Source: Sinomicrobium sp. (lineage in GTDB: Bacteria; Bacteroidota; Bacteroidia; Flavobacteriales; Flavobacteriaceae). From it: a DNA stretch of 64,000 bases. How positions within the stretch are numbered: position 1 is the first letter of the stretch; each line of letters begins with the position of its first letter. Shown in pieces: positions 1-8,590 of this stretch. Below the pieces are notes generated by a model. It saw nothing but the letters and a program-made list of their open reading frames with translations. It was not told the origin of the DNA and ran no database searches. Both the position numbers and the translations under genes were made by a program. Location of the stretch: NCBI GenBank assembly GCA_029266035.1, contig JAJUFH010000005.1, positions 62,001-126,000 of the forward strand, read 5' to 3'.

Positions 1-1
1 A

Positions 2-322
2 CAAAAGGTTAAAGAAGGTGAGCTGTTACTAAAAAAGCTCCAGGCCGGAGATACGCTCCTATTACTGGATGAAAACGGCAAGGCATACCACTCTGTAGGG
101 TTTTCAGATTTACTGCAAAAGAAAATGAATGCCGGCACCAAACAACTGGTGTTTGCCATAGGAGGTCCCTACGGTTTTTCCGATGCTGTTTATTCGAAAG
201 CTCAGGGAAAAGTATCCTTGTCGCCTATGACCTTCTCCCATCAAATGGTACGACTGTTCTTTACCGAACAATTGTATCGAGCTTTTACTATACTGAACAA
301 CGAGCCCTATCACCATCAATAA
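2..322 (+). CDS. rlmH: 23S rRNA (pseudouridine1915-N3)-methyltransferase RlmH, C-terminal part
   Basis: The gene is cut by the left edge; the frame is open from base 2 to the TAA at 320-322, giving about 106 residues of a family that is usually about 155 long. RlmH is a SPOUT-class methyltransferase that uses SAM to methylate pseudouridine 1915 in helix 69 of 23S rRNA, on assembled 70S ribosomes. The visible part carries the family hallmarks: the SAM-binding loop in [13 protein letters not shown] and the C-terminal [12 protein letters not shown]...[17 protein letters not shown]. The ORF track starts at an internal Met, but the sequence upstream in the same frame is also RlmH-like. It lies 26 bp before rdgB on the same strand and is probably co-transcribed with it. 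Confidence 0.93.
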   Translation, partial: QKVKEGELLLKKLQAGDTLLLLDENGKAYHSVGFSDLLQKKMNAGTKQLVFAIGGPYGFSDAVYSKAQGKVSLSPMTFSHQMVRLFFTEQLYRAFTILNNEPYHHQ

Positions 323-348
323 GTACTAAGCCTCTAAAAAAACATAAT

Positions 349-921
349 ATGAAACTGGTTTTTGCCACTCACAACCTCAATAAACTAAGAGAAGTACAAT
401 TGCTGTTCCCCTCCGATATCACACTGTTGAGTCTTACCGATATCGGCTGTAGTGAAGATATTCCTGAAACCGCCGATACCATTGAAGGCAATGCCCGTCA
501 GAAAGCCAATTATGTAAAGGAAAAATATGGCTACGACTGTTTTGCCGACGACACCGGTCTTGAAGTCGACGCTCTTAACGGCGCCCCCGGAGTGTATTCC
601 GCTCGCTATGCCGGAGAAGAAAAAAATGCCGAAGCCAATATGGAAAAACTGCTTTCTGAATTAGAGCGAAAAGAAAGTAGAACAGCCCAATTTAAAACTG
701 TAATTGCATTGTGTACAGATAAATACACTCACGTATTTGAAGGTGTGGTCAAAGGATGTATTACGACAAAAAAACAGGGAGACAGAGGTTTTGGTTACGA
801 TCCCATATTTCTTCCAGACGGATATACAGAAACCTTTGCTCAGCTTCCATTGGAAATAAAAAACCAAATCGGACATAGAGGAAAAGCCATCAAACTTCTC
901 TTAGATTTTTTAAAAGACTAA
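349..921 (+). CDS. rdgB: XTP/dITP diphosphatase (RdgB/HAM1 family)
   Basis: This 190-residue protein has the normal length for the HAM1 family, which hydrolyses XTP, dITP and ITP to monophosphates and so keeps deaminated purines out of DNA and RNA in the cytoplasm. The N-terminal [12 protein letters not shown] substrate-binding motif, the central [20 protein letters not shown] metal/catalytic segment (about residues 67-86) and FGYDPIF (about 147-153) are all present. The start is the first ATG after the rlmH stop and agrees with the family N-terminus. Nothing looks damaged. Confidence 0.96.
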   Translation: MKLVFATHNLNKLREVQLLFPSDITLLSLTDIGCSEDIPETADTIEGNARQKANYVKEKYGYDCFADDTGLEVDALNGAPGVYSARYAGEEKNAEANMEKLLSELERKESRTAQFKTVIALCTDKYTHVFEGVVKGCITTKKQGDRGFGYDPIFLPDGYTETFAQLPLEIKNQIGHRGKAIKLLLDFLKD

Positions 922-970
922 TATGAAAAAGTAAGCTTACTTACATAAAACTATATTACTCATCGCATCC

Positions 971-1855
971 TCAAAACGTACCAACAACACCTATGGTACC
1001 CGCTCCGACATTAAAGTTCCAAGATATCTTATTTTTTCGATGTCCATAAGATGCTGCATATCTAGAATCTAGGTAGTGATCTATGGCTTCTACGGTCGCC
1101 ACACTGATCGCCAGGCTCAACACTACATCGGAAAGCCAGTGTGCTCCTTCCCACAAACGAGAGACAGGAGGAATAAGTCCCACAGTATAAATTCCGGCCT
1201 TCGCCCAGGGATTATTTACCAATTTAGCTAAAGCATAGGCATTGGTAAACGATAAAATAGTATGTCCGGAAGGGAAAGAGTGATAGTCTGAAGTATCGGG
1301 AAAAGGATCGAAAGTAGCCTTTGATTTTCCCGTTCTCGGTCTCGCTCTCCCTACTGCCAGCTTACTTATTTGCTGTAACAATCCTGCTGTACTGGCCGAA
1401 GAGATAAGCAGCACTCCTACTCTCCTCCACTTCTCACTCTTGGTAAAGAGTCCGGTGAGGTATACCGCTCCCGTAAGCATATAATTGTTTTGAGGGCTCC
1501 CGTAATACCAGCCGTAATCTCTGATCACTCCCGGTATATCATCGGCTTGATTCATAAAGAATTTACTAGTCCCCTGATCGGCCAAGAATACCAATCCCGT
1601 ACCTGCCATTACTCCGCCAAAAACCAGCCAATCGTCACCTTTCCAGTGAAAAGGTCTACTGTACGCATATCCCATACCTCCAAAAATACTCGCGCCGTCG
1701 TACTTAAACATTTGCCAAAGTGTCTGTTTACTGACGGTATCGCGATCAAACAGAGTTTCCGATTCCTGAGCATAACTTTTCACTTCACTGACCAACAGTA
1801 AAATAACCATCACAATTCTTAAAAAAGACGCCTTTTGGTTTATCATAACTTGCAT
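971..1855 (-). CDS. PAP2-superfamily phosphatase, secreted or membrane-associated
   Basis: The ORF belongs to the PAP2 acid phosphatase superfamily, which removes phosphate from lipids or other phosphoesters at the membrane. All three signature blocks are visible: KLAVGRARPR, FPSGHT, and SRLWEGAHWLSDV with the catalytic His and following Asp. I chose the Met at 1855 rather than the track start at 1900 because it gives a compact basic then hydrophobic signal sequence (FLRIVMVILLLVSEVKSYAQ); the Met at 1846 is also possible. Several further hydrophobic stretches are consistent with a membrane-embedded core. It stands alone between plus-strand genes, and the substrate cannot be read from the sequence. 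Confidence 0.85.
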   Translation of the reverse strand: MQVMINQKASFLRIVMVILLLVSEVKSYAQESETLFDRDTVSKQTLWQMFKYDGASIFGGMGYAYSRPFHWKGDDWLVFGGVMAGTGLVFLADQGTSKFFMNQADDIPGVIRDYGWYYGSPQNNYMLTGAVYLTGLFTKSEKWRRVGVLLISSASTAGLLQQISKLAVGRARPRTGKSKATFDPFPDTSDYHSFPSGHTILSFTNAYALAKLVNNPWAKAGIYTVGLIPPVSRLWEGAHWLSDVVLSLAISVATVEAIDHYLDSRYAASYGHRKNKISWNFNVGAGTIGVVGTF

Positions 1856-2015
1856 TTTTATTGTGCTGTGGAGAAAAGCTGCAATATACAATAAAGCCAA
1901 ATACGCTGTGACAAAGTAGGTAAAAACCTGTATTTGAAGTTAGTCATTTCTCCGATCCGTACGGTTGAATTCAATTATTAGCACAAAAAAACAGTCATTA
2001 AACGCGAATAAAGAG

Positions 2016-2023
2016 TACCTTTG
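2016..2023 (+). promoter_or_regulatory. Bacteroidota -7 element before the DEAD-box helicase
   Basis: TACCTTTG fits the Bacteroidota -7 consensus TAnnTTTG and lies 21 bp before the chosen start codon. No clear -33 TTG at the usual 19-bp spacing is seen. Confidence 0.45.
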
Positions 2024-2044
2024 CCCCCTATTTTAATTTTATTT

Positions 2045-3769
2045 ATGAACAAATTTGAACAATTAGGACTTGGTGAAGAGCTTTTAAGCGCTATAGAAGA
2101 CATGGGGTTTGAAACACCCTCGGAAGTACAAGAAAAAGCTATTCCCATCCTGCTTGCCAACGATACCGACATGGTAGCACTGGCACAAACCGGAACCGGA
2201 AAAACGGCAGCATTCGGTTTTCCGCTAATCCAGAAGATCGATTCCGGCGACAAGACCACTCAAGGTCTGATTTTATCTCCTACCAGAGAATTATGCCTGC
2301 AGATTACAAACGAACTTAAAAACTACGCCAAGTATGTAAAAGGACTTCGTGTAGTAGCTATATACGGCGGTGCCAGTATTACCGAACAAGCTAAGGAAGT
2401 AAAACGAGGAGCACAGATTATTGTAGCCACTCCAGGACGAATGCAGGATATGATAAACCGCAATATGGTAAACATAAGCCATATCGACTACTGCATATTG
2501 GACGAAGCGGATGAAATGTTGAATATGGGATTTTACGAAGACATCTCTTCTATACTCTCTCACACTCCGTCTGAAAAAAACACCTGGTTGTTTTCGGCTA
2601 CTATGCCTAGAGAAGTCGCTTCAATTGCTAAAAAGTTTATGTCGCATCCCGAAGAGATCACTGTAGGTACCAAAAACTCGGGGACAGATACCGTACAACA
2701 CGAGTACTACTTGGTAAATGGTCGCGATCGATATCTCGCTCTAAAGCGTCTTGCCGATGCGAACCCAGATATATTTTCGGTGGTGTTCTGTCGCACTAAA
2801 AGAGACACTCAAAGCGTGGCCGAAAAGCTGATAGAGGACGGATACAATGCCGCTGCACTACACGGAGACCTGAGTCAGAACCAGCGGGATATGGTTATGA
2901 AATCTTTCCGCAACCGACAAATACAAATGCTGGTTGCTACCGATGTAGCTGCGAGAGGGATTGATGTAGACGATATCACCCACGTCATCAACTACCAGCT
3001 ACCCGATGAGGTAGAAACCTACAACCACCGTAGTGGACGAACCGGACGGGCAGGTAAATCGGGAATTTCTATGGTGATCTTGGCAAAAAGTGAACTTCGC
3101 AAGATCAAAGCCATAGAAAAGATTATCAAAAAGCAATTTGATGCCAAGAAAGTTCCGGGTAGCATGGAAATCTGTGAAATACAGCTCTATCACCTGGCCA
3201 ATAAGATTAAAAACACGGAGATCAACGAAGAAGTAAACCACTATCTTCCCGCCATAAACGATGTGCTCAGGGATATAGATCGGGATGAACTCATCAAAAA
3301 GATGGTATCTGTAGAATTTGGAAGGTTTTTCAATTACTACAAAAATGCCAAAGACCTCAATGTCAATGCCGGCAGTCAAAGAGAGAGAAACCAAGGCGCT
3401 GCCGATATTCCTCAAGAGGGAAGCGTGCGTTACTTTATCAATATAGGAGAACGCGACGGCTACGACTGGAGGACTTTGAAAGACTTTTTGAGGGCTAATG
3501 TAGAAGAACTAGGACGTGACGATATTTACAGGGTTGACGTCAAGGATAGTTTTTCATTCTTCAATACAGATGCGGCATTTACCGACATCATACTGGGCAT
3601 CTTTACCGACTTTAAAATGGACGGACGTTTTGTCAACATCGAGATTTCTCAAAATCCCGGTGGTGGCGGAGGTCGTAGAAACCGCGGTAGGAATAGAGGA
3701 AAATCCTTCTCTTCAGATCGGGGAGGTTTTGGAAAAAAAGGAAAAAAAGGAAAAAACCGAAAATGGTAA
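2045..3769 (+). CDS. DEAD-box ATP-dependent RNA helicase with DbpA-type RNA-binding domain
   Basis: A two-RecA-domain RNA helicase, likely acting in ribosome assembly or RNA turnover. Motifs appear in order: Q-motif region (FETPSEVQEKAIP), Walker A AQTGTGKTA, LDEADEML, SAT, and HRSGRTGRAG in the second domain. Residues about 455-535 look like the DbpA RNA-binding domain that recognises 23S rRNA in E. coli DbpA and CsdA. The tail is Gly/Arg then Lys rich (GGGGGRRNRGRNRG), typical of unspecific RNA contact. The start is the ATG at 2045, because the extra eight residues in the track do not belong to the family N-terminus, and a -7 promoter element lies just upstream. Confidence 0.95.
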   Translation: MNKFEQLGLGEELLSAIEDMGFETPSEVQEKAIPILLANDTDMVALAQTGTGKTAAFGFPLIQKIDSGDKTTQGLILSPTRELCLQITNELKNYAKYVKGLRVVAIYGGASITEQAKEVKRGAQIIVATPGRMQDMINRNMVNISHIDYCILDEADEMLNMGFYEDISSILSHTPSEKNTWLFSATMPREVASIAKKFMSHPEEITVGTKNSGTDTVQHEYYLVNGRDRYLALKRLADANPDIFSVVFCRTKRDTQSVAEKLIEDGYNAAALHGDLSQNQRDMVMKSFRNRQIQMLVATDVAARGIDVDDITHVINYQLPDEVETYNHRSGRTGRAGKSGISMVILAKSELRKIKAIEKIIKKQFDAKKVPGSMEICEIQLYHLANKIKNTEINEEVNHYLPAINDVLRDIDRDELIKKMVSVEFGRFFNYYKNAKDLNVNAGSQRERNQGAADIPQEGSVRYFINIGERDGYDWRTLKDFLRANVEELGRDDIYRVDVKDSFSFFNTDAAFTDIILGIFTDFKMDGRFVNIEISQNPGGGGGRRNRGRNRGKSFSSDRGGFGKKGKKGKNRKW

Positions 3770-3854
3770 ATTGTCAGAAGTAAATTATTTCTTATCTTTC
3801 CGTAAAATGGTAAAATTAGCAGGGCTGTACTGCAGTTCTGCCAGATAGAATAGC

Positions 3855-3893
3855 AACAGCCGTATACCGTATAATTTATGGTTTACGGCTGTT
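3855..3893. other. Long imperfect hairpin in the 3770-4049 gap
   Basis: AACAGCCGTA at 3855-3864 pairs perfectly with TACGGCTGTT at 3884-3893, and the stem continues inward to about 19 pairs with three mismatches. No T-run follows on either strand, so it is not a standard intrinsic terminator. It may still act as an RNA 3'-end structure for the helicase mRNA. The rest of this 280-bp gap shows nothing recognisable. Confidence 0.4.
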
Positions 3894-4049
3894 AATTGTA
3901 TATTAAAAAAGTACAGGATTATCCGCTTATTTGATTTTGGTTTAGTATTTTTAGCCCGGGACAAATCCCGGTAATTTGGGCGCTCGGGCAAAGAATAATC
4001 CGTAAAAGATTGTCTTAATACGCCCTGCCCCGGAAAAATAAATTGATCT

Positions 4050-4817
4050 GTGAATAAGACCATTTCTTTCATTATAGCCTTGTTATGCACTGTCTATTGC
4101 TTTTCGCAGCAAAGTGAGAACCTGCACGGAGTAGTATTCAACACCAGTACCGATGCTCCCTTAGACAATGTACACGTAGTAAACCTCAATCAGGTAAATG
4201 GAACGGTTACCGACAACAATGGAGTTTTTGATATTGCTGCCAGCGTAAACGATACGCTGTATTTTTCTTTTCTAGGATTTAAATCCATCAAGATAAGGGT
4301 TACCAACGACATGCTAAAATTTGGCAATACCCGTGTCGGACTTACAGAATTGGCCTATGCCCTTGAAGAAGTAGTGGTGAGACCATATAGACTTACGGGT
4401 TATTTGGAAATAGACGCTAAAAATATTCCGATCAACACAGCCGGACGCTATAGTATTTCAGGATTGCCCACAGGTTACGAAGCTGGTGATGCCAATCCGG
4501 GAGCCATATCAAAAGTACTAGGAGCACTCTTCAATCCAGTCGATTTTCTCAACAATATGTTTGGGAAGAAAGCCAAGGAGATGCGAAAACTGAGAAAAAT
4601 TAAGGAAGATGATGAAATAAGGAATCTACTAGCTTCAAAATTCGATCGCGAAACTCTATCGGAATTGCTGCAGCTAGAGCGTGTAGATATCGATGAGATA
4701 TTGAGAAACTGCAATTACTCCAAAGACTTTATCCGCATGGCCAACGACCTTCAGATTCTCGATGCCATACACGACTGTTACGAAGAGTACAAAGTGCTAA
4801 ACCGTGTCAAAGAATAA
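4050..4817 (+). CDS. Secreted carboxypeptidase-regulatory-domain protein of unknown function
   Basis: It starts with GTG at 4050 followed by a typical signal peptide (FIIALLCTVYCFSQ), so the product is exported. Residues about 24-85 form a CarboxypepD_reg-like beta-sandwich (LHGVVFNTSTDAPLDNVHV ... GTVTDNNGVFDI), the module also found at the N-terminus of SusC proteins. A LEEVVVRPYRLTGYLEIDAK stretch follows, and the C-terminal half is helical and charged. There is no TonB-dependent barrel, so this is a stand-alone periplasmic or surface protein. Proteins of this layout are common in Flavobacteriia, but I know no assigned role. Confidence 0.75.
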   Translation: MNKTISFIIALLCTVYCFSQQSENLHGVVFNTSTDAPLDNVHVVNLNQVNGTVTDNNGVFDIAASVNDTLYFSFLGFKSIKIRVTNDMLKFGNTRVGLTELAYALEEVVVRPYRLTGYLEIDAKNIPINTAGRYSISGLPTGYEAGDANPGAISKVLGALFNPVDFLNNMFGKKAKEMRKLRKIKEDDEIRNLLASKFDRETLSELLQLERVDIDEILRNCNYSKDFIRMANDLQILDAIHDCYEEYKVLNRVKE

Positions 4818-4859
4818 GGAAATTTCTAAATGGCACAGAGCGCTATTTAAAATGAGATA

Positions 4860-5516
4860 TTAGGCTTCTTGATAGTATCTCTTCAAGACGTAATCTATAC
4901 TGCGAATTGATTTTTTTGACCAGTCGATATACTTCTCGGTCTTTTCCTCCTCAGATAAACCCCACTGAATATCGCTGCGTCTCAAACGAGAACTCAAACT
5001 GTGTAGAATAATAGCAGCCGAAACAGAGATATTCAAACTCTCGGTAAATCCCTGCATCGGAATTTTGAGATAGCCATCAGCCTCGCTGAGGATCTCTTGC
5101 GAAAGTCCGTCGCGCTCCGTACCGAAAAACAAGGCCGACTTCCTGCTTACATCAAAATCTTCCACATAACAGTCGTCGTCGTGAGGCGTCGTAGCAATAA
5201 TAGCATAACCTTCTGCCCTCAAGCTATCCATACACTCCCGGGCACTTTGATAAGTGTATACATCCACCCATTTCTGGGCTCCCATAGCAATATTCTTATC
5301 GAGCTTTTTTCTAAAGCGCTTTTCTATGATGTGGATGTCCTGTATCCCGAAAACATCACAACTGCGAATTACCGCACTGGTGTTATGCATCTGGAATATA
5401 TCTTCTACTGCCACGGTAAAATGTCTAGTCCTACGCGACAATATATCTCTGAATTTTGCCTTTCGCTCTTCTGTTAAAAAACCTTCCAAGTATTCCAATA
5501 ACGCTAAATCTGCCAT
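4860..5516 (-). CDS. trmH: TrmH-family tRNA/rRNA (guanosine-2'-O)-methyltransferase
   Basis: A SPOUT methyltransferase that transfers a methyl group from SAM to a ribose 2'-OH, most likely Gm18 of tRNA. Motif 1 (HNTSAVIRSCDVFGI with the catalytic Arg), motif 2 (LFFGTERDGLS) and motif 3 (IPMQGFTESLNISVSAAI) are all intact. The 218-residue length, with a short N-terminal helical part, fits TrmH better than the L30e-extended RlmB type. It converges on the plus-strand gene before it, leaving a 42-bp gap without an obvious terminator. Confidence 0.88.
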   Translation of the reverse strand: MADLALLEYLEGFLTEERKAKFRDILSRRTRHFTVAVEDIFQMHNTSAVIRSCDVFGIQDIHIIEKRFRKKLDKNIAMGAQKWVDVYTYQSARECMDSLRAEGYAIIATTPHDDDCYVEDFDVSRKSALFFGTERDGLSQEILSEADGYLKIPMQGFTESLNISVSAAIILHSLSSRLRRSDIQWGLSEEEKTEKYIDWSKKSIRSIDYVLKRYYQEA

Positions 5517-5522
5517 TGGTGC

Positions 5523-5588
5523 TTAATCTATTTCAATCAGTATTAAATCGAGTTCTTTAATTTTGGAAAAATCCTTATTGCGATAAAA
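5523..5588 (-). pseudogene. C-terminal remnant of a PIN-domain (VapC-like) toxin
   Basis: Directly after the stop of the small antitoxin-like gene, in the same frame, 21 sense codons read FYRNKDFSKIKELDLILIEID before TAA. This resembles the end of PIN-domain toxins, where a TRNxKDF block is followed by a short hydrophobic strand. No start codon and no catalytic acidic residues remain, so the bulk of the toxin appears deleted. The match is by eye to a short motif and could be chance. Confidence 0.45.
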
Positions 5589-5756
5589 TCAATCTTCATT
5601 TTCTCTTATGGCAATTTGATATTCCAAACCGTCAATTTTTCTTTTTAACTTTCCGTAATGTTTGGCCAAATTCCCCATTCCCTTCTTCTTTTTAAGCCTA
5701 TCAGCAAGAATCTCATTTACCTTTTCGGAGTTATTTTTAGTGATTACTACCGTCAT
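5589..5756 (-). CDS. Small antitoxin-like protein, probable orphan partner of a lost PIN toxin
   Basis: A 55-residue protein starting MTVVITKNNSEKVNEIL and ending GLEYQIAIRENED. I chose the ATG at 5756 because the 15 extra residues in the track look unlike the rest. The order (short beta N-terminus, basic middle KKKKGMGNLAKHYGKLKR, acidic tail) resembles small antitoxins that precede PIN toxins in Bacteroidota; the acidic tail would sit in the toxin active site. The following 66 bp look like the end of such a toxin, which supports the reading. Without the toxin it may persist only as a repressor or as a relic. Confidence 0.55.
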   Translation of the reverse strand: MTVVITKNNSEKVNEILADRLKKKKGMGNLAKHYGKLKRKIDGLEYQIAIRENED

Positions 5757-5998
5757 CTTTACACTGTTTAAAATTGAGAATACAAAAATTAGGTCTACCA
5801 TAACTTCTCCAAAATTCAGTTCATCATAGGGAAGTTCAAAGGTGCATTAAGATATTCATACATCAAATTTACCATTTTTTTTTAAACATCTTCTTATCCG
5901 ACAATACCATAGGTCTATTCAAGGCGAAAATGCAACTATACATACAGTGCTTTTTTATATTTTTATACGGCGAAGTTTATTTTTAATTCACAAAAATA

Positions 5999-6694
5999 AT
6001 GAAACCCAAAAAAATAGTGGTCCTCACCGGTGCCGGTATCAGTGCAGAAAGTGGAATCAGTACTTTTCGGGACGCCAATGGCTTATGGGAAGGGCATGAT
6101 ATCACAGAGGTAGCCTCTCCTGAGGGGTTCCGAAGAAATCCTGCGCTGGTATTGGATTTTTACAACCAGAGAAGACAACAATTACTACAAGTATCCCCCA
6201 ATCAGGCACATCACGATCTCGCGGCGCTCGAAAAGGATTTTGAAGTGAGTATCATCACCCAAAATGTAGACGACCTTCACGAAAGAGCTGGTAGCAAACG
6301 CGTTGTACACCTTCACGGCGAACTCCTCAAAGCGAGAAGTACGTTTGACGAAGCATTGGTGTACGACTGGAAAAAAGACATACAGCTCGGAGATTTCTGT
6401 GAACACCTACATCAATTGCGTCCGCATATCGTATGGTTTGGAGAAGATGTGCCAATGATGCCGGTTGCCATTACCGAAATCTCTCAAGCAGATATCGTTA
6501 TGATTATAGGAACCTCTATGCAGGTTTATCCCGCTGCCGGACTTATCGGCTATGCTCCTGAAGACATCCCTATTTACTTTATCGACCCCAAGCCCAATAT
6601 AGATTCACGAGCTATTCCCAATCTGGTGGTAATTCCGGAAAAGGCTACGGTAGGTGTCCCCCAGGCCATAGCCCATCTCAAATCGTCCTTATGA
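5999..6694 (+). CDS. cobB: NAD-dependent protein deacylase, sirtuin (CobB type) without the zinc cysteines
   Basis: Sirtuins remove acyl groups from lysines using NAD. The NAD-binding GAGISAESGISTFRD, the catalytic HLHGE His and the ITQNVDDLHERAG motif are present. The FYNQRR segment supplies the Tyr and Arg that mark class III (SIRT5/CobB-like) enzymes favouring succinyl and malonyl lysine. The four zinc-ligand cysteines expected after HLHGE are absent: the segment reads LLKARSTFDEALVYDW and only one Cys occurs in the whole protein. At 231 residues it is compact. Its stop overlaps the start of the next gene by four bases (ATGA), so the two are translationally coupled. Confidence 0.93.
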   Translation: MKPKKIVVLTGAGISAESGISTFRDANGLWEGHDITEVASPEGFRRNPALVLDFYNQRRQQLLQVSPNQAHHDLAALEKDFEVSIITQNVDDLHERAGSKRVVHLHGELLKARSTFDEALVYDWKKDIQLGDFCEHLHQLRPHIVWFGEDVPMMPVAITEISQADIVMIIGTSMQVYPAAGLIGYAPEDIPIYFIDPKPNIDSRAIPNLVVIPEKATVGVPQAIAHLKSSL

Positions 6695-7260
6695 AAAATT
6701 CCATTTACGACAAGCTCACCTATGTCAATGCGCTCAGGAAAAACAGGAAAAAACTCTCCGACGAAGTACTGACCGCTCCTTCTCTCTTTCCCGAATTGCT
6801 GGAAGCCTGTTTTTCAGGAGATCCTCAATACACCTCCAAAGCCGCATGGGTATTAGAACTTGTATGTATTCGAGAACCGGAATGGATACTCCCGCATCTC
6901 GATACTTTTATTACCGGATTGCGTTCTCTTAAGGAAGACGGCGCTAAACGCTCCTGCGGTAAAATATGCGAGTTGCTGTGCGACCATTATTTTAGCGGTA
7001 CGGCCAACAAAACAAAAGACCAACTTACAGATCAACAACTTAAAAAACTTGCAGAAGTGTGTTTTGACTGGCTTATAAGTGACGAAAAAGTAGCGCTTAA
7101 GGCTTATGCCATGCACTGCCTTTTTTTACTAGGTTCGGTCATACCGTGGATACATCCTCAGCTCTGTTCTGTATTAGAAGATGGTTATCCCTACCACACT
7201 GCCGCATATCAATCGAGGGCTAAAAAAATCCTTAAAAAATGCACAAAAACTTCCAAATAA
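6691..7260 (+). CDS. HEAT-like helical protein of unknown function
   Basis: A 189-residue all-helical protein with repeating patterns such as YTSKAAWVLELVCIREPEWILPHLD and VALKAYAMHCLFLLG that suggest HEAT or armadillo-type repeats. Similar Bacteroidota proteins are often found near purine or housekeeping genes, and some carry a misleading adenylosuccinate lyase label; I see no lyase motif here. The ATGA overlap with the sirtuin gene suggests co-expression. No signal peptide or membrane segment is seen, so it is probably cytoplasmic. Confidence 0.7.
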   Translation: MKNSIYDKLTYVNALRKNRKKLSDEVLTAPSLFPELLEACFSGDPQYTSKAAWVLELVCIREPEWILPHLDTFITGLRSLKEDGAKRSCGKICELLCDHYFSGTANKTKDQLTDQQLKKLAEVCFDWLISDEKVALKAYAMHCLFLLGSVIPWIHPQLCSVLEDGYPYHTAAYQSRAKKILKKCTKTSK

Positions 7261-7375
7261 GAGAATATGCTCATACAAAGACAGGACAAATAGCTCGATT
7301 TTCTTTAAATTCGCAGGGTTGTCCTCTCTAAAGGATTCACTTACATACAATACAAACACAAAAAACAGTAATAGC

Positions 7376-8554
7376 ATGTCAAAAAAAGTAGTCATCGTAT
7401 CGGCGGTTCGAACTCCCATCGGTAGCTTTCTTGGAGGGCTTTCAAGCATTCCGGCTCCGAAACTGGGTGCCTTGGCCATAAAAGGCGCCATGGAAAAAAT
7501 AAATCTCGACCCTAAATCGGTCGATGAAGTACTTATGGGAAATGTTGTTCAGGCGGGTAACGGACAGGCTCCGGCCAGGCAAGCAGCCCTTTTTGCCGGT
7601 ATTCCAGATCATATTCCTTGTACTACAGTAAACAAAGTTTGTGCTAGCGGTATGAAAGCTGTCATGCAGGCAGCGCAAGCTATTGCTCTTGGCGATGCAG
7701 AGATCGTCATTGCAGGAGGTATGGAAAATATGAGCTCTATTCCACATTACGTGCACATGAGAAAAGGCACCAAATTTGGCCCGGCTACCTTGGAAGACGG
7801 TATGCAGAAAGACGGACTTACCGACGCCTACGACCACAATGCTATGGGTGTATGCGGGGACCTTTGTGCAGCGGAATACGGTTTTTCGAGAGAAGATCAA
7901 GACAACTTTGCCATAGAGTCGTACCAAAGATCAGCAGCGGCGTGGAAGGAAGGAAAATTTAAAGATGAAGTGATTCCGGTGGAAGTACCCCAACGCAAAG
8001 GAGATCCGATTGTGATCAGTGAAGACGAAGAGTATAAAAATGTATTCTTAGAAAAGATTCCATCACTTCGACCCGCATTTACCAAAGACGGCACTGTAAC
8101 TGCCGCCAACGCTTCTACCATCAACGACGGAGCAGCTGCCTTGGTGTTGATGAGCGAAGAAAAAGCACAACAACTCAATCTCACCCCTCTTGCCGTGGTA
8201 AGAGGATATGCCGATGCTGCACAAGATCCGAAATGGTTTACCACAGCTCCTGCAAAGGCTCTTCCAAAAGCCCTTGACAAGGCAGGGGTTAAATTAGAAG
8301 AGGTAGATTACTTTGAATTCAACGAGGCTTTTTCAGTGGTAGGTCTTGCCAATACCAAAATACTCGGACTAAGCGCAGATCAAGTCAATGTAAACGGAGG
8401 AGCTGTATCGCTGGGACATCCGCTGGGATGTTCCGGAGCGAGGATATTGGTCACCCTTATCAACGTGCTTAAACAAAATAACGCAAAAATCGGCGCTGCT
8501 GCCATTTGCAATGGCGGTGGAGGTGCTTCGGCCTTCGTAGTAGAAAGACCTTAA
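7376..8554 (+). CDS. Acetyl-CoA C-acetyltransferase (thiolase)
   Basis: Type II thiolase, which condenses two acetyl-CoA to acetoacetyl-CoA or cleaves 3-ketoacyl-CoA. The acylation-site Cys sits in NKVCASGMKAV (near residue 88), NEAF contributes to the CoA/active site, and the catalytic His and second Cys are in GGAVSLGHPLGCSGAR near the C-terminus. I use the ATG at 7376 (SKKVVIVSAVRTPIG), giving the usual 392 residues; the 65-residue extension in the track overlaps the previous gene and has no family match. Chain-length preference cannot be told from sequence. Confidence 0.94.
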   Translation: MSKKVVIVSAVRTPIGSFLGGLSSIPAPKLGALAIKGAMEKINLDPKSVDEVLMGNVVQAGNGQAPARQAALFAGIPDHIPCTTVNKVCASGMKAVMQAAQAIALGDAEIVIAGGMENMSSIPHYVHMRKGTKFGPATLEDGMQKDGLTDAYDHNAMGVCGDLCAAEYGFSREDQDNFAIESYQRSAAAWKEGKFKDEVIPVEVPQRKGDPIVISEDEEYKNVFLEKIPSLRPAFTKDGTVTAANASTINDGAAALVLMSEEKAQQLNLTPLAVVRGYADAAQDPKWFTTAPAKALPKALDKAGVKLEEVDYFEFNEAFSVVGLANTKILGLSADQVNVNGGAVSLGHPLGCSGARILVTLINVLKQNNAKIGAAAICNGGGGASAFVVERP

Positions 8555-8590
8555 ACCAAGAATATTCGGAATTTAAACCGATTTTTTTAT

